NCBI GenBank assembly: GCA_902788785.1
Contig: CADALT010000012.1
Location: forward strand, 1 to 64,000
From: an uncultured Ruminococcus sp.
Lineage (GTDB): Bacteria > Bacillota > Clostridia > Oscillospirales > Ruminococcaceae
DNA: 64,000 nt
Direction: 5' to 3'
The notes under the pieces were generated by a model that did no database searches, was not told the DNA's origin, and saw only the letters and a program-made list of their open reading frames with translations. This document shows, piece after piece, positions 39,768-47,587 of the stretch. The stretch's first letter is position 1. The number at the start of each line of letters is the position of its first letter. The translations under genes were made by a program, and so were the position numbers.

Positions 39768-40397
39768 TCAGTCAGAGCTGCGCTCCTCCTTGATGGCAAT
39801 ATAATCCATCATGAGCTTTACCGCACCTTCAATGCCCGTCTTTGAAGTATTCAGGCACAGGTCGAAGTTTGGCGCACTGCCCCACTTCTGGTCGGTATAA
39901 TAATTGTAGTAGGATGCACGGCGCTTATCGGTCTTCCTGATGAAATCCTCCGCCTTATCCTTTTCTATATCGTATCTGCCGAGTATCCTCGCCTTCTTGT
40001 CAGCCATATCTCCCGTCAGGAAGAAATTGACTGCATTCGGATGATCCCTCAGCACGTAGTCAGCACATCTGCCCACTATAACACAGGGTCCCTGATCGCC
40101 CAGCCGCCTGATAGTATCGAACTGCGCCAGGAAGATCTTGTGATTGAGCGGAAGATCGGGATTGATCCTGCCGTCCGCCGACACGGGATAACTGCCCATC
40201 ACAAGTGAGAACAGGAAACTGTTGGTATAGCTTTCGTCATGCTTCACAAATAACTCCTCGCATATACCGCTCTCCTTAGAAGCGATCTCCAGAAGTTCTT
40301 TATCATAGAAAGGTACATCCAGCTCCTTCGCCAGCAGCCTGCCTATCTCTCTGCCGCCGCTGCCAAACTCTCGGCTAATGGTGACTATAGACTTCAT
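39768..40397 (-). CDS. cytidylate kinase-like family protein
   Basis: 209 aa P-loop-fold protein. The N-terminus MKSIVTISREFGSGGREIG is the family signature, where the phosphate loop is SREFGSGGRE. VIVGRCADYVL and an arginine-rich lid (RKTDKRRASYYNYYT) follow. Members resemble Cmk but their substrates are mostly unproven. The start is the ATG at 40397; the frame continues upstream without a ribosome site. Monocistronic. Confidence 0.82.
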   Translation of the reverse strand: MKSIVTISREFGSGGREIGRLLAKELDVPFYDKELLEIASKESGICEELFVKHDESYTNSFLFSLVMGSYPVSADGRINPDLPLNHKIFLAQFDTIRRLGDQGPCVIVGRCADYVLRDHPNAVNFFLTGDMADKKARILGRYDIEKDKAEDFIRKTDKRRASYYNYYTDQKWGSAPNFDLCLNTSKTGIEGAVKLMMDYIAIKEERSSD

Positions 40398-40431
40398 AAC
40401 AGCATCGCTCCTCTCCTCTTGGACTGGACTT

Positions 40432-40460
40432 ATTATAGCACATTTTTTGTATTTTGTACA
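40432..40460 (-). promoter_or_regulatory. promoter of kinase-like gene
   Basis: TGTACA (40460-40455), 17-nt spacer ending TGC, TATAAT (40437-40432), extended -10. Confidence 0.7.
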
Positions 40461-40709
40461 CAAAAAACGCGAAAAATTATTCACAAATTTATGCATTTCA
40501 ATTTGTGCATTTTATCTATTGACTTTGAAGACAGTAAATTTTGCGCATTTTCGGCAGGTCATTTTTCAAGTCATATATAAATTTACATGGGTCATTCAGC
40601 TAATTTTAACGTAAAATGAAGGATATCTTGCAGAAATGTAAAAGGTTGAATGAGGTTTATTTTGCAAAATTAGCCCCATTTAACAATAAAAGGGCATTTT
40701 ACCGTTCAA

Positions 40710-40742
40710 TTAGACTTAACTAACCAAATTAGATTAAACTAA
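40710..40742. promoter_or_regulatory. two tandem TTAG-N6-CTAA operator sites upstream of hydCBA
   Basis: TTAGACTTAACTAA (40710-40723) and TTAGATTAAACTAA (40729-40742), centres 19 bp apart. They match the core of the FTR1 operator, TTAGGCTTAACTAA. They lie 70-100 bp upstream of the -35, so activation or looping is as likely as repression. The A+T-rich 40398-40996 gap also has several TTTTACGTAAAA-like palindromes (about 40607, 40750, 40798) and no gene. Confidence 0.6.
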
Positions 40743-40810
40743 CGAATAATTTTACGTAAAAATGCATAAAAAAATGCACGCAAGTTTGTATACTTATTTT
40801 CGTAAAATGC

Positions 40811-40855
40811 TTGAAAAAAATGAAGAAATAATGTATAATAATAATGTTAGTCATG
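40811..40855 (+). promoter_or_regulatory. hydCBA promoter with GTTAGTCATG site
   Basis: TTGAAA (40811-40816), 17-nt spacer, TATAAT (40834-40839). GTTAGTCATG follows at 40846-40855, the same decamer placed at the same point in the FTR1 promoter. The leader is about 150 nt. Confidence 0.78.
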
Positions 40856-40996
40856 TGGTTTTTTAAGGTATGTATGCATCTATATACCTGATACCGAAAA
40901 CCAAATGTATGACCCTTCATCCATGGCACTGTGAACGGCAGCTGCGCAGGATGAAGATCAGTATATTGTTATGCAGAAAAATAAGGAGGTTATTTT

Positions 40997-41488
40997 ATGA
41001 CTGAGAAAACCGTTATTCCTTTTCAGGGCACTCCTGAGCAGGAGGCTCAGCTGAAGGAAGTCATCGCCAAGCACCATGACCAGCCAGGCGGACTCATGCC
41101 TACTTTGCAGGAGGCTCAGGGTATCTACGGCTATCTTCCCATCGAGGTGCAGAGGATGATCGCTGACGGTCTGGGTGTATCACTGTCGGAGGTATTCGGT
41201 GTAGCAACATTCTACTCACAGTTCTCTCTTACACCCAAGGGCAAGCACAGGATAAGTGTCTGTCTCGGTACTGCCTGCTATGTTAAGGGTTCGGACAAGA
41301 TACTCGAAGCAGTTGAATCAAAGCTGGGTATCAAGAGCGGCGAATGTACAGCAGATGGTATGTTCTCCATTGATTCCTGCCGCTGCGTAGGCGCCTGCGG
41401 ACTCGCACCTGTTATGCTGGTCGATGAGGACGTTTACGGCAAGCTGAAGCCCGATCAGGTCGCTAAGATCCTGGATAGCTATAAGTAA
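40997..41488 (+). CDS. hydC: NADH-dependent [FeFe]-hydrogenase subunit, NuoE-like
   Basis: 163 aa thioredoxin-like [2Fe-2S] protein. The four ligands lie in CLGTACY (about 88) and SCRCVGACG (about 127). In trimeric electron-bifurcating or NADH-linked hydrogenases this subunit accompanies the flavoprotein HydB. AAGGAGG precedes the ATG. First gene of hydCBA, 13 nt before hydB. Confidence 0.92.
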   Translation: MTEKTVIPFQGTPEQEAQLKEVIAKHHDQPGGLMPTLQEAQGIYGYLPIEVQRMIADGLGVSLSEVFGVATFYSQFSLTPKGKHRISVCLGTACYVKGSDKILEAVESKLGIKSGECTADGMFSIDSCRCVGACGLAPVMLVDEDVYGKLKPDQVAKILDSYK

Positions 41489-41501
41489 GGAGGTAGGCAG
41501 T

Positions 41502-43394
41502 ATGACAATTGAAGAACTGAATAAAATAAAGGACGCCAAGGCGGACATAGTTAAAGTCAGAACTATCATTGCAGAAGAGGGCGAGAAGCTCGCCAAGGAA
41601 ACAGGCTACCGCAAGCAGGTACTCGTATGCGGCGGTACAGGCTGCCAGTCTTCAAGCTCAATGAAGGTACTGGCGGCTCTTAAAGAAGAGCTGGCTGCAC
41701 AGGGCATAGCTGATGAAGTGCTCGTTGTAAGAACAGGCTGTTTCGGTCTGTGCTCACTGGGTCCTATAGTTATAGTATACCCCGAGGGCGCATTCTATTC
41801 ACAGGCTACTCCCGAAGGCATCAAGAGGATCGTTGATGAGCACCTGGTAAAGGGCGAGATCTGCAAGGATCTGCTTTATAAGGAGACTGTTCATGAGGAC
41901 GGTTCCATCATTTCTCTGTATGAGACAAATTTCTACAGAAAGCAGAAGAGAATAGCTCTGAGAAACTGCGGCGTTATCGACCCCGAGGATATCGAGGAGT
42001 ATATCGCTACCGAAGGTTATCAGGCTCTTTATAAGTGCCTCGACTCCATGACTCCCGACGAAGTCGTTAAGGAAGTTCTGGACTCGGGTATCAGAGGCAG
42101 AGGCGGCGCAGGCTTCCCCACAGGCAGAAAGTGGATGTTCACTAAGGACGCTCCCGGCGACGTTAAGTACGTTGCTTGTAATGCCGATGAAGGCGACCCC
42201 GGCGCATTCATGGACAGATCTATCCTCGAGGGCGACCCCCATGCAGTTATCGAGGCTATGACAATAGCTTCCTATGCAGTAGGCGCTCATCAGGGTTATG
42301 TATATGTAAGAGCAGAGTACCCCGTTGCCGTTAACAGACTCCAGATCGCTCTGGATCAGGCAAGAGAGTACGGTCTGCTGGGCAAGAACATACTTGGCAA
42401 GGGTCACGATTTCGATATCGAGATCAGACTCGGCGCAGGTGCTTTCGTCTGCGGTGAGGAGACAGCTCTGCTGACTTCAATCGAGGGTAACAGAGGTGAG
42501 CCTCGTCCGAGACCTCCTTTCCCTGCTGTAAAGGGTCTGTTCGGCAAGCCCACACTGCTCAACAACGTTGAGACATACGCAAATATCGCTCAGATCATCA
42601 GAAAGGGCGCAGCTTGGTATGCATCTATGGGTACCGAGAAGTCCAAGGGTACTAAGGTATTCGCTCTGGGCGGCAAGATCACAAACGTTGGTCTGGTTGA
42701 GATACCCATGGGTACTACTCTGCGTGAGATCATCGAAGAGATCGGCGGCGGTATCCCCGACGGCAAGGCATTCAAGGCTGCTCAGACAGGCGGTCCTTCC
42801 GGCGGATGTATCCCCGCACAGCATATAGATACTCCTATCGACTACGAGAGCCTGGCTGCACTGGGTTCGATGATGGGTTCAGGCGGACTTATCGTAATGG
42901 ATGAAGATAACTGTATGGTAGACGTTTCCAAGTTCTACCTCAACTTCACCGTTGACGAGTCCTGCGGTAAGTGTACTCCCTGCCGTGTAGGTACAAGAAA
43001 GCTCCTGCAGCTGCTTGAGAAGATCACGGACGGCAAGGGCGAGATGGAGGATCTGGAAAAGATACAGGATCTGGCTACTCACATGAAGAGCTCTTCACTG
43101 TGCGCACTGGGTCAGTCTGCTCCTAACCCCGTACTCTCCACTCTGCAGTATTTCGGAGACGAGTATCTTGCTCACATCAAGGACAAGAAGTGTCCTTCCG
43201 GCGTCTGCAAGAACCTGTTACAGTATGAGATCATCGCCGATAAGTGTAAGGGCTGTACTCTTTGTGCAAGAAACTGCCCTGCAAACGCTATCACAGGTAC
43301 AGTTAAGAATCCTCATGTCATCGACACCACTAAGTGCATCAAGTGCGGCGTCTGCATGAATAACTGTAAGTTCGGCGCTATCATCAAGAAGTAA
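41502..43394 (+). CDS. hydB: [FeFe]-hydrogenase flavoprotein subunit, NuoF-like
   Basis: 630 aa. The N-terminal thioredoxin-like [2Fe-2S] domain (Cys in CGGTGCQ and RTGCFGLC) precedes a NuoF core with the FMN/NADH loop GRGGAGFPTGRKW (about 196) and the [4Fe-4S] motif SCGKCTPCRVG (about 486). A C-terminal pair of ferredoxin clusters follows (CKGCTLCARNCP, CIKCGVCMNNCK). It oxidises NADH or splits electrons between NADH and ferredoxin for HydA. Cytosolic. Confidence 0.94.
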   Translation: MTIEELNKIKDAKADIVKVRTIIAEEGEKLAKETGYRKQVLVCGGTGCQSSSSMKVLAALKEELAAQGIADEVLVVRTGCFGLCSLGPIVIVYPEGAFYSQATPEGIKRIVDEHLVKGEICKDLLYKETVHEDGSIISLYETNFYRKQKRIALRNCGVIDPEDIEEYIATEGYQALYKCLDSMTPDEVVKEVLDSGIRGRGGAGFPTGRKWMFTKDAPGDVKYVACNADEGDPGAFMDRSILEGDPHAVIEAMTIASYAVGAHQGYVYVRAEYPVAVNRLQIALDQAREYGLLGKNILGKGHDFDIEIRLGAGAFVCGEETALLTSIEGNRGEPRPRPPFPAVKGLFGKPTLLNNVETYANIAQIIRKGAAWYASMGTEKSKGTKVFALGGKITNVGLVEIPMGTTLREIIEEIGGGIPDGKAFKAAQTGGPSGGCIPAQHIDTPIDYESLAALGSMMGSGGLIVMDEDNCMVDVSKFYLNFTVDESCGKCTPCRVGTRKLLQLLEKITDGKGEMEDLEKIQDLATHMKSSSLCALGQSAPNPVLSTLQYFGDEYLAHIKDKKCPSGVCKNLLQYEIIADKCKGCTLCARNCPANAITGTVKNPHVIDTTKCIKCGVCMNNCKFGAIIKK

Positions 43395-43414
43395 GTAGAG
43401 GAGGGTATTGATTT

Positions 43415-45148
43415 ATGGAAATGATTCATCTGAAAATAAATGGTATTCCTGTGGAGGTACCCGCAGGCTCTACCGTTCTTGAAGCTGCCAAGGCTGCTAA
43501 TGTGGATATACCCACGCTCTGCTACCTGAAGGATATCAACTGCATCGGCGCTTGCCGTATCTGCGTGGTAGAGATCACAGGCGCAAGAGGTCTTGTGGCT
43601 GCCTGCACACATCCCGCAGCAGAGGGTATGGAAGTATTCACAAATACACCTAAGGTAAGAAAGTCCAGAAAAACTACTCTGGAGCTGCTCCTTTCCAACC
43701 ATAAGAAAAAGTGTCTGTCCTGCGTAAGAGCAAATAACTGCGAGCTGCAGAAGCTCTCCGTTGCTTACGGCGCTGATGAGGACAGATTCCAGGCTGAGGA
43801 AATGAACAAGCCCATCGACGATTCTTCACCTTATCTGGTAAGAGATAACAACAAGTGCATCCAGTGTATGAGATGCGTTGCTGCCTGCAAGAACGTTCAG
43901 AGCGTTTCTGTTATAGGCAATATAAGACGTGGTTTCAACGTTCACGTTGGCTGCGCATTCGACCAGGATCTGGCTGATTCACCCTGCGTAGGCTGCGGTC
44001 AGTGTATCGTTGCCTGCCCCGTAGGCGCTCTCACAGAGAAGAGCAGCGAGAAGAAGGTATGGGACGCTATCGCAGATCCCAACAAGAAGGTCGTATTCTT
44101 CACAGCACCTTCTATCAGAGCTACTCTCGGTGAGGAGTTCGGTATGCCCATCGGCACAAACGTTGAGGGCAAGATGGTTGCTGCTATCAGAAGACTTGGT
44201 CCCGATCAGGTGTTCAATATGGACGTTACTGCCGACCTCACCATCGTTGAGGAAGCTAACGAGCTGATCGAGAGGATACAGAACGGCGGCACACTGCCTA
44301 TGTTCACATCCTGCTGCCCCGGCTGGGTAAAGTTCTGTGAGCACTACTATCCCGACTTCCTACCTCATCTGTCGAGCTGCAAGTCTCCTCAGCAGATGTT
44401 CGGCGCTGTTCTCAAGAGCTACTACTGCCAGAAGAACAACATCGATCCTAAGGATCTGTTCGTTGTCAGCGTTATCCCCTGCACCGCAAAGAAGTTTGAG
44501 GTAACAAGGGAAGAGCAGAGAGAGGGCGATTTCGACGATGTCGATGTTGCACTGACCACAAGAGAACTGGGCAGAATGATAAGAGAAGCCGGTATCGACT
44601 TCACTGCTCTGCCTGATGAAAAGTTTGATGATCCTTTCGAGATCGCATCGGGCGCAGGCGCTATCTTCGGCGCAACAGGCGGTGTTATGGAAGCTGCTCT
44701 GAGAACTGCTGCTGTTAAGCTCGACGGCAAGTGCGAGGCTCTGGAATTTACAGAGGTAAGAGGCACTAAGGGCATCAAGGAAGCTAGCTACACTGTTGGC
44801 GGCGTTAACGTTAAGGTAGCTGTTGCTTCTGGTCTTGCTAACGCAAGAGAGCTTATCGAGGGCATCATCAAGGGCGAAAAGGATTACCAGTTCGTAGAAG
44901 TAATGGCTTGTCCCGGCGGCTGCATCAACGGCGGCGGACAGCCTGTACAGAGCGACAGCGTAAGAAACTTCGTTGACCTGAAGTCTATCAGAGCTAAGGC
45001 ACTGTACGATGCAGATAGCAGCATGAAGCTCAGAATGTCCCACGAGAGCCCCGTAATGGATCTGCTCTATAAGGAATTCTTTGAGGCACCCGGTGCTCAC
45101 AAGGCACACGAGTATCTGCACACAACTTATGTAGCAAGAGGCAAGTAA
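43415..45148 (+). CDS. hydA: [FeFe]-hydrogenase catalytic subunit
   Basis: 577 aa. Cluster domains in order: N-terminal [2Fe-2S] (CIGACRIC), His/Cys-ligated cluster (CLSCVRANNC), two [4Fe-4S] sets (CIQCMRCVAAC, CVGCGQCIVAC), then the H-cluster. H-cluster motifs are TSCCPGW (about 298), PCTAKKFE (about 354) and MACPGGCINGGGQP (about 494). Produces H2 to recycle electron carriers in fermentation. No maturase genes (hydE/F/G) lie in the window. Its terminator is split by cassette 2. Confidence 0.96.
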   Translation: MEMIHLKINGIPVEVPAGSTVLEAAKAANVDIPTLCYLKDINCIGACRICVVEITGARGLVAACTHPAAEGMEVFTNTPKVRKSRKTTLELLLSNHKKKCLSCVRANNCELQKLSVAYGADEDRFQAEEMNKPIDDSSPYLVRDNNKCIQCMRCVAACKNVQSVSVIGNIRRGFNVHVGCAFDQDLADSPCVGCGQCIVACPVGALTEKSSEKKVWDAIADPNKKVVFFTAPSIRATLGEEFGMPIGTNVEGKMVAAIRRLGPDQVFNMDVTADLTIVEEANELIERIQNGGTLPMFTSCCPGWVKFCEHYYPDFLPHLSSCKSPQQMFGAVLKSYYCQKNNIDPKDLFVVSVIPCTAKKFEVTREEQREGDFDDVDVALTTRELGRMIREAGIDFTALPDEKFDDPFEIASGAGAIFGATGGVMEAALRTAAVKLDGKCEALEFTEVRGTKGIKEASYTVGGVNVKVAVASGLANARELIEGIIKGEKDYQFVEVMACPGGCINGGGQPVQSDSVRNFVDLKSIRAKALYDADSSMKLRMSHESPVMDLLYKEFFEAPGAHKAHEYLHTTYVARGK

Positions 45149-45159
45149 GCCTTGACTAT

Positions 45160-45174
45160 AAAGACCGTTCGGTA
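45160..45174 (+). repeat. left half of split hydA terminator stem
   Basis: AAAGACCGTTCGGTA, 12 nt after the hydA stop, pairs over all 15 positions (two G-U) with TGCCGAGCGGTCTTT at 45861-45875. The right half is followed by more Ts. The halves are now 686 nt apart. Confidence 0.87.
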
Positions 45175-45249
45175 AAAGGGCGGTGCTGATATAGAAGTTT
45201 CTCGCCATAGTATTTCTTATGTCAGGTCAGAAGTACTATGGCGTTTCTA

Positions 45250-45278
45250 TTGACAGTACTTCGATGTTGTGATATAAT
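45250..45278 (+). promoter_or_regulatory. cassette 2 promoter
   Basis: TTGACA (45250-45255), 17-nt spacer ending TGA, TATAAT (45273-45278). Downstream AACATAGATCG matches AACATAAATCG in cassette 1. Confidence 0.93.
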
Positions 45279-45322
45279 TTTCACTAACATAGATCGGTTT
45301 TTTATGATCGGAGGATACGGTT

Positions 45323-45763
45323 ATGTTCAAATTCTTACTGCAAGAAATCAGCAACAAGGAAAAAAGCACAGAGCGCATTGCCTATCTCGAACAGAAATAT
45401 GGGATCACTTTTCCGGATATTCTTCGACAACTTTACGCAAAAACAGACAGCAGCAAAATGCATCTATGTGTATTTGAAATAGATGGATTTCAATTTGAGG
45501 TCTGGCAACTTGTACCGCTGGACGGAGATAAATTCAATTTTGAATTTATTGCAGATGATGACAGGGATGAATGCTTTGAAGGTATGTTTGACGACTGGTA
45601 TCCGCTTGCATACGATCGGGGTGCTGCAACATATTATTGGAATAGTAAGACACACGAGATCTGTTTCGTTATAGACGGAATGATCGAAGAATCTGCTGAT
45701 ATATGTAACAGTATAGAGGAATTTATCGAACTTCTGAACGATTCTATCGTTGAAGGACAATAG
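45323..45763 (+). CDS. SMI1/KNR4 (SUKH)-family protein (cassette cargo)
   Basis: 146 aa. The early segment YGITFPDILRQLYAKTD and the later YPLAYDRGAATYYWNSKTHEICFVIDG fit the SMI1/KNR4 fold, with a final helix EEFIELLNDS. Many bacterial SUKH proteins are immunity factors against nuclease or other polymorphic toxins, but no toxin gene is adjacent. GGAGG lies 8 nt before the ATG. The gene is A+T-rich relative to hydA. An orphan immunity role is inference. Confidence 0.75.
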   Translation: MFKFLLQEISNKEKSTERIAYLEQKYGITFPDILRQLYAKTDSSKMHLCVFEIDGFQFEVWQLVPLDGDKFNFEFIADDDRDECFEGMFDDWYPLAYDRGAATYYWNSKTHEICFVIDGMIEESADICNSIEEFIELLNDSIVEGQ

Positions 45764-45860
45764 ATCGTTAAATTCTGTTTATCTTAGTAACAATAAGTAC
45801 AATGCCCCTGAGCACTTTGAAATGCTCAGGGGCAAAACTTCTATATGAGTATCTATTTAA

Positions 45861-45879
45861 TGCCGAGCGGTCTTTTTTT
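45861..45879 (+). terminator. right half of split hydA terminator with T-tract
   Basis: TGCCGAGCGGTC followed by seven Ts. It is the partner of 45160-45174 and lies just outside cassette 2. Confidence 0.78.
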
Positions 45880-45906
45880 AGTCGGATGTGTACTGCCCAA
45901 AACTAC

Positions 45907-45935
45907 TTGATTTTTGCATAAATATGTGTTATAAT
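45907..45935 (+). promoter_or_regulatory. promoter of beta-CASP nuclease gene
   Basis: TTGATT (45907-45912), 17-nt spacer, TATAAT (45930-45935). Confidence 0.75.
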
Positions 45936-45982
45936 ATAAGCAACTTAAACAAAAATTTCAACGCAAAGTCAGGTGATTATAT

Positions 45983-47563
45983 ATGAAAATTACATTCATC
46001 GGCGCTAACCATGAAGTTACAGGCAGCTGTACCTACATCGAAGCCTGCGGCAAAAAGTTCCTCGTTGACTTCGGTATGGAACAGGGTACCGATGCCTATG
46101 AAAATGCCAAGATACCATGTCCCCCATCGGGAGTGGATTTCGTGCTGCTGACCCATGCCCATATCGACCATTCGGGTCTGCTGCCTTTGCTGTATGCAGG
46201 CGGCTTTTCGGGCGAGATACACGCCACAAAAGCGACCTGCAACCTCTGTGCCATAATGCTGCGTGACTCCGCACATATACAGGAGTTTGAAGCCGAGTGG
46301 CGCAGCCGTAAGGGCAGGCGTAAGGGTCAGGAAGATGTCGAGCCGCTCTACAATCTCGCAGATGCCGAGGGCGCCATATCTCAGCTTGTGCCCCACCCAT
46401 ACGGCGAAATTATAGATATGGGCGATGGTATACGTGTGCGCTTTACCGATGCAGGTCATCTGCTGGGTTCAGCCAGTATCGAGCTTTGGCTCACCGAAGC
46501 CAACGAGACCCGAAAGATAGTGTTCTCGGGCGATATCGGCAACCTCGACCAGCCGCTTATCCGTGACCCCCAGTATATCGACAAGGCGGATTATGTGGTC
46601 ATGGAATCGACCTATGGCAACCGTAAGCACGAAAAGGTCGAAAACTATGTGGAAGACCTCGCCGCCCTGATACAGCGCACCTTCGACCGTGGCGGAAATG
46701 TGGTCATACCCTCTTTCGCTGTGGGCAGAACTCAGGAACTGCTGTATTTCATAAAGCAGATCAAGGAACAGGATCTCATCAAGAACCATGCACACTTCCC
46801 TGTTTACGTGGACTCTCCTCTCGCCATCGAAGCGACCCGTGTTTTCATGGAGAATAAGGAGTCCTGCTTCGACAGCGAAGCTATGGAATATATCAATAAG
46901 GGCATAAATCCCCTGACCTTCCCCGACCTTAACATTGCCGTTACCAGCGACGAATCCAGAATGATAAACTTCGATAAGACCCCTAAGATAATCATTTCTG
47001 CCAGCGGTATGTGCGAGGCTGGCCGTATCAAGCACCACCTGAAACATAACCTCTGGCACCCCGAATGTCTGGTGCTGTTCGTCGGCTATCAGGCACGCAA
47101 TACTCTGGGCAGAAGTCTGGTCGAGGGCGCAAAGACCGTCAAGCTGTTCGGTGAGGAGATAAATGTTGCGGCAGAGATACGTGTGCTCCCCGGTATAAGC
47201 GGCCATGCGGACATAGACGGACTCGATAAGTGGATAAGATCTATGGAGCGCCCCAATATGGTGTTCATCAACCACGGCGAGGACACCGTCATGGAGGAAT
47301 ACAAAAACCATCTGACCGAGATGGGCTATAAAGCATATGCACCATTCAGCGGTGCATACTGCGACCTGATAACAGGCGAGTTCGTAAATGCCGAACCCGT
47401 CAAGGTCGTAAGGAAGATAATCCCATCCACAGGCTATCAGCGGCTTTGCGCATCCCTCGACAGGCTTTCCGCACTGGTTGCACAAAGCAAGGGTCTTACC
47501 AACAAGGATCTTGCAAAACTCACAGACAGCATAAACAACCTCTGCGCCAAGTGGGAAGACTGA
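45983..47563 (+). CDS. metallo-beta-lactamase fold beta-CASP RNA-processing exonuclease
   Basis: 526 aa. The zinc motif is THAHIDHSG (about 57), with further ligands in DAGHLLGS and FSGDIG. The beta-CASP part has PSFAVGRTQELL and SASGMCEAGRIKHH, and the last histidine motif is ISGHADIDGL. This is the CPSF73/YSH1-like group without KH domains, typically RNA nucleases. AGGTGAT lies before the ATG. It heads a two-gene unit with the oxidoreductase 24 nt downstream. The specific RNA substrate is unknown. Confidence 0.87.
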   Translation: MKITFIGANHEVTGSCTYIEACGKKFLVDFGMEQGTDAYENAKIPCPPSGVDFVLLTHAHIDHSGLLPLLYAGGFSGEIHATKATCNLCAIMLRDSAHIQEFEAEWRSRKGRRKGQEDVEPLYNLADAEGAISQLVPHPYGEIIDMGDGIRVRFTDAGHLLGSASIELWLTEANETRKIVFSGDIGNLDQPLIRDPQYIDKADYVVMESTYGNRKHEKVENYVEDLAALIQRTFDRGGNVVIPSFAVGRTQELLYFIKQIKEQDLIKNHAHFPVYVDSPLAIEATRVFMENKESCFDSEAMEYINKGINPLTFPDLNIAVTSDESRMINFDKTPKIIISASGMCEAGRIKHHLKHNLWHPECLVLFVGYQARNTLGRSLVEGAKTVKLFGEEINVAAEIRVLPGISGHADIDGLDKWIRSMERPNMVFINHGEDTVMEEYKNHLTEMGYKAYAPFSGAYCDLITGEFVNAEPVKVVRKIIPSTGYQRLCASLDRLSALVAQSKGLTNKDLAKLTDSINNLCAKWED

Positions 47564-47587
47564 TCTGATACGATAAGGAGGACAAAA

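Larger units (their letters stand above)
45175..45860. mobile_element. terminator-inserted gene cassette 2 (SUKH cargo)
   Basis: Same plan as the element at 12903-13940. Inverted end motifs are ATATAGAAGTTT (45189-45200) and AAAACTTCTATAT (45834-45846). The 39-nt hairpin at the promoter side (45204-45242) is nearly identical to that of cassette 1, including TCAGAAGTACTATGGCG. The 3-prime hairpin is GCCCCTGAGC...GCTCAGGGGC (45804-45833). The 67-nt stretch from end motif to -35 has equal length in both copies and differs at roughly one position in six. The cargo is an unrelated gene, and no recombinase is present. Confidence 0.82.
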
